Positions 23,456 through 31,723 of a stretch of 39,903 nt of DNA are shown here, one piece after another. The DNA comes from an uncultured Chitinophagaceae bacterium (GTDB taxonomy: Bacteria > Bacteroidota > Bacteroidia > Chitinophagales > Chitinophagaceae), in NCBI GenBank assembly GCA_937996595.1, contig CALKVC010000112.1:1-39903 (forward strand), in the 5' to 3' direction. The notes beneath the pieces are model-generated. The model ran no database searches. It had not been told where the DNA came from and was given only the letters and a program-made list of their open reading frames with translations. The first letter of the stretch is position 1, and each line of letters begins with the position of its first letter. Made by a program: the position numbers and the translations under genes.

Positions 23456-25726
23456 CTAATCGAAACCAGGTATTATTAACGATACAGCAGTACCGTTACC
23501 GGGTGATACAGTTACATGAAAAGCAGCATTTATTGCGCTTGCCCGCTGTTCCATATTCACCAAACCATTACCCTTTATAATACTATCATCCGTAAATCCA
23601 ATACCATTATCTTTAAGTATTATCTCTAAACTATCTTTTCTATCGTTAAAAGAAAACTCCAACATTGTTGCATTGCTGTATTTTACAGCATTGTTTATTG
23701 CTTCTTTAAACAACAGGTAAATATTGCGTCGGGTTTCGGGCGGTAAAATATTTTCTGCCTGTTGTCCATTAAAATTTGATTTCACCCGGATATTTTTTAC
23801 TGCCGCCATTTGTACCGCATAATCTTCCAGCCTGTGCAGCAGTTTCTTTAAACTATCCTGGCCTGGGTTTACGAGCCAGATGATATCATTCAGCTTGTTC
23901 ACCATTTCACCTGCATGGTTTTGTATGATTCCAAGCGAATTCTCTATTGCATCAGGCTGAGATTTCTTCAATTGCTCTCTGGCCAGATGGCTGTACATGG
24001 CAATCCCGCTAAGTGTAGCGCCAATTTCATCATGCAAATCCCTGCTTATCTGCTGGCGTTGCAGCAATAATTCTGCCTGGCTATGTAACTTCTTTTTTAA
24101 CTTAAACCGGTTAAACAAGAGAAACGAAATAATACTAAATACAATAATGCCTGAAAACAATATTATTAACCAGGAGCGCTGGTTTTTGATAGTACTAATA
24201 TTTATCTGCTTCTGCTGTTCCTCAATTTTTAATCTATTGGAAGCATTAACCAGGAGCATTTTTTGATCTTCCTGTTTAATATGGCTGTTCTCCAGGTCAA
24301 GTTCTTTTATTTTCAGTAACTGACCTTTTTTATCCGCTTCCAGCTGAAAATTCAATATCGCCAGTTGCTGTTCCCTTTTTTCAGCATTGTCTTTCTCTAT
24401 TTGCCTCTTTTGTTCTATCAGCAATGCTTCCTGTAATTGCCTTTCCTTTGTCATTAGTTGCAGTTGCTGATCTTTTTTCTCTGATTCATACCTTGTATTT
24501 AACTCCGTAATAATTTTAATCTTCTCATTCGTATACACTGAGTCATGAAATAGATTATATGCTTTCAAATGTTTATAAGCATTAACATAATCACCCTCTT
24601 TAATATATAATTTTGACAGGGATAAATTAATATTGCTGGCAATCTCATAATTACCATCTCCTATTTGAAGTGCTTTAGCATAATGTTCTTTAGCAGGCAC
24701 TATGCTGTCAAGCAAATCATATATATTCCCTAATTGTAAATGAAGGCTGCTGATAGTTGATTTACTATTCTTAAAATGCATTGCATTTTCAAGACCGGTT
24801 TTATATAACTGCAAAGCCTGCTTGTAATTCTTTTGCTGTAGCTGGCTGTTTCCAAGTGTAATATAATTGCGCCCAATGGAGTTTGTAACATTAGATCTTC
24901 TGCCAACCCGCAAACTGCTATCTGCCATCAGGTCGGCATTTACCTGATCATGCAACCGGCTATAAATAGAGCCTAAATTAGCAAGTGCAATCGTTAAAGC
25001 CCTGTCATCATCTTCAATAAAATCAATGGCTTTCCTGACATACACTGCTGCTTTTAAATGGTCGCCCAATTTAGACTGAATGCCCGAAAGTCCTTTAAAA
25101 TACACTTCCAGCATTTTTTTATTCTGTAACGCCTCTGCCAGGTTTATCGCTTTCAGGTAAAACAGGTTGGCCGTATCGTACCGTGATAAACCAGAAAAGG
25201 CATTGGCCATGGCACCATAAGTATACATCAACCATTTACTTTTTATATGCACCGGCTCTTTTTTCCCTTCTATAAATGAAATCGCCTGCCTTGCATACAG
25301 GATTGCTGAATCGTACTGCAATAGTTCAAAATAAGTACGTGAAATATTATTTAAGGTATGGACTGTTTTTTCAAATCCCGGATAAACCAGCAGGTATTCA
25401 TTTCTTGCCTGCATAAAATAATAAATTGCTGAATCATTCTCCCGCCGGAATTTAGTAAGCCCGAGGCTATGGCTGGCATCACCTATGCCGATATGATACT
25501 TTTCCCTTTTACTTAAGCCGAGGGCAAGCATGGCCAGTTTCATTCCGCGTTCGCTTTTATGAAGGCAAAGCGTATCAGCAAGATCATTAAGTGAATCGAT
25601 GGATTCTTTTACTGTTTTACCGGTTGCAGAAATAGACAAATGACCTTCAATATCCTTTCCCTGCGCAATGAGGCTGGCAAATTTGAAAACTAATATGGTA
25701 AAACATACAGCGTATTTCCACTTCAT
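23456..25726 (-). CDS. TPR-repeat sensor histidine kinase (HisKA_3)
   Basis: The 756-aa protein begins with a signal peptide (MKWKYAVCFTILVFKFASLIAQ), so the sensor part is periplasmic. Residues about 45-400 are tetratricopeptide repeats (for example YDSAILYARQAISFIE and YKQALQLYKTGLENA). A long charged coiled coil (about 410-510, rich in KERQLQEALLIEQKRQ-type heptads) leads into one membrane segment (about 517-540). The cytoplasmic core has the HisKA_3 motif SRDLHDEIGATLSG with phospho-acceptor H565, N-box KEAINNAVKYS, DNGIGF and GNGLVNM. TPR sensors of this kind usually sense through partner proteins; no partner is identifiable. Its promoter carries the third palindrome, and the start ATG is followed directly by the signal peptide. 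Loss of catalytic residues is not seen, so it should be an active kinase. Confidence 0.94.
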   Translation of the reverse strand: MKWKYAVCFTILVFKFASLIAQGKDIEGHLSISATGKTVKESIDSLNDLADTLCLHKSERGMKLAMLALGLSKREKYHIGIGDASHSLGLTKFRRENDSAIYYFMQARNEYLLVYPGFEKTVHTLNNISRTYFELLQYDSAILYARQAISFIEGKKEPVHIKSKWLMYTYGAMANAFSGLSRYDTANLFYLKAINLAEALQNKKMLEVYFKGLSGIQSKLGDHLKAAVYVRKAIDFIEDDDRALTIALANLGSIYSRLHDQVNADLMADSSLRVGRRSNVTNSIGRNYITLGNSQLQQKNYKQALQLYKTGLENAMHFKNSKSTISSLHLQLGNIYDLLDSIVPAKEHYAKALQIGDGNYEIASNINLSLSKLYIKEGDYVNAYKHLKAYNLFHDSVYTNEKIKIITELNTRYESEKKDQQLQLMTKERQLQEALLIEQKRQIEKDNAEKREQQLAILNFQLEADKKGQLLKIKELDLENSHIKQEDQKMLLVNASNRLKIEEQQKQINISTIKNQRSWLIILFSGIIVFSIISFLLFNRFKLKKKLHSQAELLLQRQQISRDLHDEIGATLSGIAMYSHLAREQLKKSQPDAIENSLGIIQNHAGEMVNKLNDIIWLVNPGQDSLKKLLHRLEDYAVQMAAVKNIRVKSNFNGQQAENILPPETRRNIYLLFKEAINNAVKYSNATMLEFSFNDRKDSLEIILKDNGIGFTDDSIIKGNGLVNMEQRASAINAAFHVTVSPGNGTAVSLIIPGFD

Positions 25727-25749
25727 TTAACATTCATATAATATGAATC

Positions 25750-25797
25750 CAAAAGTTAAAATAAATAAATGATTCAACAGATACCTCATTGGGGTAT
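25750..25797 (-). promoter_or_regulatory. Operator and -7 element upstream of the TPR kinase gene
   Basis: ATACCTCA-T-TGGGGTAT lies at 25781-25797, with a perfect right half and one mismatch in the left. It overlaps the stop codon of the upstream kinase gene. On the minus strand, 23 bp downstream, is AACTTTTG (25757-25750), one base off TAnnTTTG, and TTG at 25777-25775 can serve as -33. The predicted leader is about 20 nt. Confidence 0.62.
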
Positions 25798-27120
25798 TCT
25801 TAAAACCAGTTTTACAGACACCCCTTTTCCCTCGCCGGATTCCAATGAAAGAAATGCCCCTATATTTTCAGCCCGCTGTCTCATATTCTTAATCCCGTTA
25901 CCGGTGTGTGAAATTTCATCCGTAAATCCTTTACCGTTATCTGTTACTGAAAACATGAAATTATTTGCTGATTTTTCAAAAGCCAATTCGATTACGGTGG
26001 CTTCACTGTATTTTACTGCATTATTAATAGCTTCTTTCAGGCACAGGTACAAATGGTAATTTTGCTCCTCGGAAAATTCAATCCCCCCGGGAAAATTATG
26101 CAGGTTTGTCCTGAACTCAACAGACCTGGCAAAACACATATCCTGCCCGTATTGCAGCAGCTTTTCAACCAATGTTTTCAAAGTGATATAATCTGATTTC
26201 ACCGACCAGACCAGGTCATCCAACTTACTGATCACTTCATTTGCCGAATGCCGGATAGTATGCAGGCTGGCATTCACTTTCCCGTATTCGCCCTGATCCA
26301 TTTGGGTATTTGCCAGGTGGCAATACATGGAAACACCGCTCAGTTCACTCCCGATGTCATCATGTAACTGGCTGCTTATTGTATTTCGTAAATTGGATAT
26401 TTCAAGTTGTTTCTGCATCTGAAGCATGGCTAACTGCTTTTCCTGGAAATTCCATTTTTGCAAAATGGCAACCAGGTAAAATACCATATCTCCCAACAAC
26501 CCAAGCCGGATAAAAAAAAGCGGGTACCCATCGGTAAACAGGTGATGGATGCCGGCATTCCTTAATATTATCATACAAACCGTAATCAACGTTCCTGCTA
26601 TGGTACAGGTTAGCCCACTCAGCATCAGGTTGAAGAATGGTAATTTTTTATTCCAAAACATGAAACATATTACAACGGCAGGAATCACAGCGAGTAATTT
26701 TACCGTATAAAATACGCCCTGGGTATCAGTGCCGGTAATCTTAACAATTACAAAAAGCAGTATAAGTGCAGGAATGATGAAAAGAGTATAACGAAGCGTT
26801 TTAAGCACAAGCTTATCGTACGTAAGACCATTATAAAAAGACTGAAGGAACAATAGGTAAAAATAATTTTCAGCAATTACCAGCGGTATGTTCATGTATT
26901 CATACAAACGGGATTCAAATACAACATCTTCTGATATGCCAAAGAAAGTATAGGGGGCATTTAGAAAAAAATAAGCAGCTGCAAAAAAAAGGAACAGCGT
27001 ATAGAACAGGATATCTTTTTTACGGGTGATCCAGTATAGTACAAAAAAAATGAGCACCTGGAAGATGATCACTCCCTGGAAAAAAAGGTAAAAAAGTTCT
27101 ATGACCTTTGCAGAATTCAT
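25786..27120 (-). CDS. Multi-pass membrane sensor histidine kinase (HisKA_3)
   Basis: The 444-aa protein has an N-terminal membrane domain of six or seven helices (about 10-30, 38-58, 78-95, 110-127, 136-155, 163-186, 200-220) without a large extracellular part. A short coiled segment (223-245) precedes the HisKA_3 motif SSQLHDDIGSELSG, with phospho-acceptor H253. The ATPase domain has N-box KEAINNAVKYS, DNGKGF and GNGIKNMRQRA. The core is more divergent than those of the two downstream kinases: it lacks their NPGQDSL segment and has SVKSDYITL in that place. It is the first gene of the kinase cluster and has no copy of the palindrome upstream, so it may be constitutive or differently controlled. 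The 59-bp gap to the next gene contains the palindrome. Confidence 0.92.
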   Translation of the reverse strand: MNSAKVIELFYLFFQGVIIFQVLIFFVLYWITRKKDILFYTLFLFFAAAYFFLNAPYTFFGISEDVVFESRLYEYMNIPLVIAENYFYLLFLQSFYNGLTYDKLVLKTLRYTLFIIPALILLFVIVKITGTDTQGVFYTVKLLAVIPAVVICFMFWNKKLPFFNLMLSGLTCTIAGTLITVCMIILRNAGIHHLFTDGYPLFFIRLGLLGDMVFYLVAILQKWNFQEKQLAMLQMQKQLEISNLRNTISSQLHDDIGSELSGVSMYCHLANTQMDQGEYGKVNASLHTIRHSANEVISKLDDLVWSVKSDYITLKTLVEKLLQYGQDMCFARSVEFRTNLHNFPGGIEFSEEQNYHLYLCLKEAINNAVKYSEATVIELAFEKSANNFMFSVTDNGKGFTDEISHTGNGIKNMRQRAENIGAFLSLESGEGKGVSVKLVLRIPQ

Positions 27121-27215
27121 TGATTCTTCTAATGTAAGAAGAATATGAACACAAATCTAAAAATGCCGGCTTGCTGAATATGTAAAGCTGATGAATGACA
27201 GAAATAAAATCCTGA

Positions 27216-30185
27216 TTATTCCACCTGCAATCCCCAGTCCCTTCCTTTATCAACTGCCTGTACCCCATTTTTTATCCAGTTGGCAGGTTTGGCATCTTTC
27301 AGGTAATAATCAAAAAACTGCCCCAGCCTTACTGACAGGTCTTTCCTGTTCTTACGTTCCATCAGGTTATGGTCTTCGTTATTGTATTGCAACAACCAGG
27401 CTTTCCTGCCAAGCCTTTTTAAAGCAGTGAAGAATTCTATACTCTGGTACCAGGGTACAGCGCCATCGGCATCATTGTGCATCAGCAATATGGGTGTGTT
27501 CACTTTATCGGCCCTGAACAACGGAGAATTCTTTATATAAAGATCGGGCCGCTGCCATAAAGTTGCACCGATACGGCTTTGCTGCTTCTCATATTGAAAC
27601 TGCCTGTTAACGCCGCTTCCCCACCGGATACCACCATATGCGCTCGTCATGTTACTAACGGGAGCGCCTGCACTGGCCGCCCTGAACATATTGGTTCGGG
27701 TAACAAGATATGCTACCTGGTATCCACCCCAGCTTTGTCCCTGTATGGCCATGCGGGTACTGTCTACCCAGGGCATTCCCGATAAATACTTTGCTGCGCT
27801 CACCACACTGTTATAGGCACTTTCTCCCGGCTCTCCTGTTTTGTAATAAATATTAGGGTCAAATACCAGGTACCCGTTACTCACAAAATATGGAATATTG
27901 ATGGTGGATGCACTGGGTGCCGGTGTGTAGTATGCGTATAAATTATCGGCATCACGCTCATAAAAATAAAAAATGACCGGATACTTTTTCTTTGGGTCAA
28001 AATCCTCCGGTTTATACAATAACCCTTCACTCATTTTTCCGTCAAACATTTTCCATCTTACCAGTTCCGTGGTCATCCAGTTGTACAGTTGTTGCTGAGA
28101 TGCAATATCAGTAAGCTTCTGCATATTGCCCCACTGCTTGCCGGCCAAGAGTTCTGCTTCATTTGAATTGGCCCTTCTCACAATATAAACGCCGGAATCC
28201 TTCGCTTTCAATGGTACGGTATACGAATATGGCCCCATGGTTAGTACCAGCGGGTCTTTTATTTCATCAACCTTTTTGTTGAAAAAACCGCTATACTTAT
28301 TGTCTTTATTGAATGCCTGTAACAGGATTGTTTCATCGGCTTCCATAAAACGTTTGTCTTTCAATAATCGAACATACCTTAATTCAGTCCTGTTTCTCCT
28401 GCCATAACCATTGGTAATATCAACCGGTTCCATAATTCCATTTGGATCTACCTGCCAGATATCAAATTCATCATATATCAGCATTTGCTTATCACCGGAA
28501 GTAAAACCTGCAACACCTATATTACCCGGCATGCCCGGAGAATCATACTCCGTATCATACAAAGGCTGTTTTATCTTTCCGGTAATGTTCTTTACCTGGC
28601 CTGTACCAGTATTGTAGGTAAAATAATTTTTCAATTCCGGGTTATACCAGTAAATAAAATTTCCTTTAGGGGAAGCAGCGAAAAAACCGGGGCAGTTAGC
28701 TTGTACCAGTTTTCGGCTGCCATTAACCGTACTTATCATGTACCCTGTATATTTCGACCTGCCCTCCCATTGCACCGGTATCCTGTTGTTTTTATTTGTA
28801 ATTGCGAGCACCCAGTCTGCATTGCCTTCGTCAACCAATGAAACGTTTTCTGCATCATCGGCCCCTAACTGAACCAGTTCAGATGTACCCGGTGTAATTA
28901 CAGCGGTATAGTTCCTTTTCAATTCCGTCTGCAGTTGTTTTAATTGCTGTGGCTGCAGGTAATCATCATTGTAATGCCAGATATCAAGCCTGGCCAGTTC
29001 AAATTCAACCAGACTGGTATCTTTGGCCGGTTGTATAGGTGCCACTCCGAAAAAGAGCTTCTTACCATCTTTACTAAAGACCAGGTTACCATTTTCGCTT
29101 ACCGAATTACCCAGTTTCATACCGGCAGTATGCTTATCGGCCAGAATGCCGGCTGTATCGGTTACTCCATTGTAATACCAAAGCTTATAGAATTTCTGCA
29201 GGGCCTTGCTGCTGCTGTCTCGTTCAGCTACAAATGCCAGTTGAAGACCGTCGGTGCTGAATGAAAAGTTTTTGGCGTCATTGAACGACCGCATCACCGT
29301 ATCTATGTTTCCTGAAACAAGGTTATACAAAAGCAGGTAAGCCTTACTGTTACTATCTTTGGCATTCTTAGTCGTTTCAATGAGGAGCTTTGTACCTTGT
29401 TCATCAAACAGGTAGTCGCTTACCAGGCTGAATTTTCGTTCGCTGGCTGAATCAAGCCTGCGCACAACCAGTTCAGTGCCGTCTGTCGCAGTATTTGAAC
29501 CGCTTTCATCTCCTTCAGCATCGGCATATAAATACATGTCATCCGCCTTTTTATAAATTTCTTTCACCGCCTTTTTAGCTGCTCCAATCAGTTCTTCCTT
29601 TTCTATTTTACCTTTTACTGAATCGAGTGATTTCCGAATGATGGAATCGGCCAGTTTCGCCAGGTTATCAATCTGCATTTTCAGCGAATCAGGCTGCGGC
29701 TTCTTTTTGGCAGTTGTGTCGGGCAATGGCTTCTCTAAATGATACGCCATCCATCCGGCCCCTTTTTCCGGAGTTTTGAAAGATTTAACCCTGCTTACTT
29801 TGATGATACTGTCTGCACCAAGTTGTAAAAATGCCAGAGTATCCTTAACCATTTCGTCTGCCTTCTTTTTTTTGATCTTCGCCTGGCGGTTCTCCTGGTA
29901 TACCGGTTTAATCTTACAAATCACATAGCGGCTGTCTTCTGTGATTACAGCCGCATATCCACGCTGTATTATTTTCTGGTAACCTGTCCTTATATTCCGT
30001 ATAAACAAATCGCCGTCGCCTTCCTGTTCATTGATGGCATAAACAATGTAATTGCCATCATTGCTTATCATTCTTTCCCCTAATGATTTCCAGGAATCGT
30101 ATACACTATGGTCGAGTGGTTTTTTGGTTTGTGCATAACCATGTAAACTGATAATAAGAAATAATGAAATTATCCGGTACCGCAT
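27216..30185 (-). CDS. S9 family prolyl oligopeptidase-like serine peptidase
   Basis: The frame opens at 30233, but the ATG at 30185 (MRYRIISLFLIISLHGYAQ) starts a signal peptide and gives 989 aa. The N-terminal two-thirds is a beta-propeller region typical of S9 enzymes. The C-terminal alpha/beta-hydrolase part has the nucleophile motif GQSWGG (Ser818), an acid in MHNDADG (Asp905) and the histidine in EDHNLMERKN (His939), the order Ser-Asp-His of the family. Such periplasmic enzymes (DPP-IV/acylaminoacyl-peptidase-like) cut short peptides, often after proline or from the N-terminus; exact specificity is not readable here. An insert rich in Lys (about residues 85-210) is unusual for canonical DPP-IV but common in Bacteroidota homologues. 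The gene is followed after 95 bp by the kinase cluster in the same orientation. No terminator is evident between them. Confidence 0.93.
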   Translation of the reverse strand: MRYRIISLFLIISLHGYAQTKKPLDHSVYDSWKSLGERMISNDGNYIVYAINEQEGDGDLFIRNIRTGYQKIIQRGYAAVITEDSRYVICKIKPVYQENRQAKIKKKKADEMVKDTLAFLQLGADSIIKVSRVKSFKTPEKGAGWMAYHLEKPLPDTTAKKKPQPDSLKMQIDNLAKLADSIIRKSLDSVKGKIEKEELIGAAKKAVKEIYKKADDMYLYADAEGDESGSNTATDGTELVVRRLDSASERKFSLVSDYLFDEQGTKLLIETTKNAKDSNSKAYLLLYNLVSGNIDTVMRSFNDAKNFSFSTDGLQLAFVAERDSSSKALQKFYKLWYYNGVTDTAGILADKHTAGMKLGNSVSENGNLVFSKDGKKLFFGVAPIQPAKDTSLVEFELARLDIWHYNDDYLQPQQLKQLQTELKRNYTAVITPGTSELVQLGADDAENVSLVDEGNADWVLAITNKNNRIPVQWEGRSKYTGYMISTVNGSRKLVQANCPGFFAASPKGNFIYWYNPELKNYFTYNTGTGQVKNITGKIKQPLYDTEYDSPGMPGNIGVAGFTSGDKQMLIYDEFDIWQVDPNGIMEPVDITNGYGRRNRTELRYVRLLKDKRFMEADETILLQAFNKDNKYSGFFNKKVDEIKDPLVLTMGPYSYTVPLKAKDSGVYIVRRANSNEAELLAGKQWGNMQKLTDIASQQQLYNWMTTELVRWKMFDGKMSEGLLYKPEDFDPKKKYPVIFYFYERDADNLYAYYTPAPSASTINIPYFVSNGYLVFDPNIYYKTGEPGESAYNSVVSAAKYLSGMPWVDSTRMAIQGQSWGGYQVAYLVTRTNMFRAASAGAPVSNMTSAYGGIRWGSGVNRQFQYEKQQSRIGATLWQRPDLYIKNSPLFRADKVNTPILLMHNDADGAVPWYQSIEFFTALKRLGRKAWLLQYNNEDHNLMERKNRKDLSVRLGQFFDYYLKDAKPANWIKNGVQAVDKGRDWGLQVE

Positions 30186-30327
30186 AGTGAGTTTATTAAG
30201 CATTAAAGTTATTGTAATAAGCGATACACACATTACCGCTCACAAATTGATTTTTATGAATTGAGTGAAGCCTGTATATATACACTGTAGTTAATGAGCA
30301 GGTAATAACTTAACCGGATAACGACCA

Positions 30328-30921
30328 TCAAATATCTTCTCCGGCAAAACCCCATGCAGTTTTAAGCTGAAGTAACCTTTCACTGCTTAGCTGCTGTTTA
30401 TCATAATGCCCGGCCATCTTTTTCTGCCTGAATGCCTCATACAATGTAACCGCACAAGCCACAGAAATATTCAGCGACTTTATGATGCCAACCTGTGGAA
30501 TGATGAAATTACCGTCACATAAACCGATCAGTTCATCGCTTACACCTGAATGTTCATTGCCAAATACCAGTGCCACTGATTCTGACAAATCAAGATCATA
30601 CAGGTCAACGGCATCACTGCTGAGATGGGTAATATAAATTTTGTTGTAATTTTTCCTTAATGCTTCAAAACAGGATTTTACATCGGTAAACTGGTGCACC
30701 GTAAGCCACTTGGCTGCACTGGAACTGCTCTTGGCACCCCATTTCTTATGCCGCTGAATTACCGTGTTGAGTACATATATATCCTGTATACCGATGGCAT
30801 CGCAGGTACGCATCACGGCTGAGATATTGTGCGGGTCTGAAACATTTTCCAAAACCACGGTGATTCCGGGTTGCCTTTTTTCAAGCACCGCTTGCAGGCG
30901 GTTGCTTCTTTCTGGAGTCAT
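30328..30921 (-). CDS. trmH: tRNA (guanosine(18)-2'-O)-methyltransferase TrmH
   Basis: The 197-aa protein is a SPOUT-class methyltransferase using S-adenosylmethionine. Its N-terminus (RLQAVLEKRQPGITVVLENVSDPHNISAVMRTCDAIGI) closely follows TrmH, with motif 1 asparagine N32 and arginine R38. Motif 2 is LVFGNEHSGVSDE (118-130) and motif 3 is IPQVGIIKSLNISVACAVTLYEA (141-163, N151), which form the trefoil knot. TrmH modifies G18 in the D-loop of tRNAs. The sequence is somewhat shorter than E. coli TrmH at the C-terminus. It is divergent from the PH-domain gene with only a 67-bp gap. A generic SpoU-family rRNA enzyme is the alternative, but the N-terminal extension argues for TrmH. Confidence 0.93.
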   Translation of the reverse strand: MTPERSNRLQAVLEKRQPGITVVLENVSDPHNISAVMRTCDAIGIQDIYVLNTVIQRHKKWGAKSSSSAAKWLTVHQFTDVKSCFEALRKNYNKIYITHLSSDAVDLYDLDLSESVALVFGNEHSGVSDELIGLCDGNFIIPQVGIIKSLNISVACAVTLYEAFRQKKMAGHYDKQQLSSERLLQLKTAWGFAGEDI

Positions 30922-30988
30922 AGCTGCGAAAATCGGATAATTGCATATAAAATGATCATTACTCCCGGTATTTTTTTAACTTGTGCTT

Positions 30989-31627
30989 ATGAGGACATCA
31001 CTAAAAAAAGATGAACAGCTGTTGCTGGTTATCAGGCACCACTGGCTTAAGCTGGCACCGCCATTTGCCGGATGGCTGGTATTGGGTATCCTTGTATTAT
31101 GGCTTTCAACTATGATAGAAAGTTTCTCGGCATCTGCCGCTCTTATCATCATATTACTCACGGCCGTTTACCCGTTATGGAAGTATTTTGAATGGGTTCA
31201 CAATATATGGGCAGTTACCAATTTCAGGGTGATTGATGAAGGAGGGTTCTTTACCCGCTATGCAAAAGAAAGCCCGCTCGACAAGATAAATAATATAGAA
31301 TATGACCAGTCTTTCTGGGGCCGGGTTTTCCGCTATGGCAATGTTGATATACAGACCGCAGCAGAAATGGGAGAAACAAGCTACATGATGATCCATCGCC
31401 CCAAGCTGTTGAAAGATACCATCACACATGCCCAGGAAGAATATAAACAGCGTCATGTGAACAACCAGGCACAGGAGCTGGCCCGGGCTATTGTTTCTCA
31501 ATCATCCGCTCAAACAACTCCTCAAAACCTGGTTGCTGATGAACTGCATAAGCTTTTTGAACTGAAAGAGAAAGGTGCGATCACGGAGGAAGAATTTCAG
31601 TTGCAGAAGAAGAAACTGATGGGTTGA
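30989..31627 (+). CDS. Membrane protein with bacterial PH domain and SHOCT tail
   Basis: The ATG at 30989 is preferred over an in-frame GTG at 30983, giving 212 aa. Two adjacent membrane segments (about 25-42 and 47-66) are followed by a YdbS-like bacterial PH domain (about 70-150; ITNFRVIDEGG-like strand WAVTNFRVIDEGGFFTRYAKESPLDKINNIEYDQSFWGRVFRYGNVDI). After a Gln-rich linker, the last ~30 residues (ADELHKLFELKEKGAITEEEFQLQKKKLMG) are a SHOCT motif. The family is associated with membrane or stress functions, but its molecular role is unknown. It is the only gene on the plus strand in this part and converges on the epimerase-like gene over a hairpin repeat. Confidence 0.9.
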   Translation: MRTSLKKDEQLLLVIRHHWLKLAPPFAGWLVLGILVLWLSTMIESFSASAALIIILLTAVYPLWKYFEWVHNIWAVTNFRVIDEGGFFTRYAKESPLDKINNIEYDQSFWGRVFRYGNVDIQTAAEMGETSYMMIHRPKLLKDTITHAQEEYKQRHVNNQAQELARAIVSQSSAQTTPQNLVADELHKLFELKEKGAITEEEFQLQKKKLMG

Positions 31628-31635
31628 TTTTTTTC

Positions 31636-31711
31636 ACCGCAGAGAACATGAGAAAATGAGTTAACGCAGAGACTCTCTGCGAAACCTCTGCGTTCTCTTG
31701 TTCTCTGCGGT
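31636..31711. repeat. Intergenic inverted repeat between convergent genes
   Basis: Perfect 13-bp arms ACCGCAGAGAACA (31636-31648) and TGTTCTCTGCGGT (31699-31711) enclose a second hairpin CGCAGAG/CTCTGCG (31665-31671 with 31675-31681) and another CTCTGCG at 31686. The CGCAGAG word thus occurs five times in 76 bp. Repeats of this sequence type are frequent between Bacteroidota genes. Here it fills the gap between two converging genes and probably also acts as a bidirectional terminator. Confidence 0.85.
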
Positions 31712-31723
31712 TAATCTTTACAG

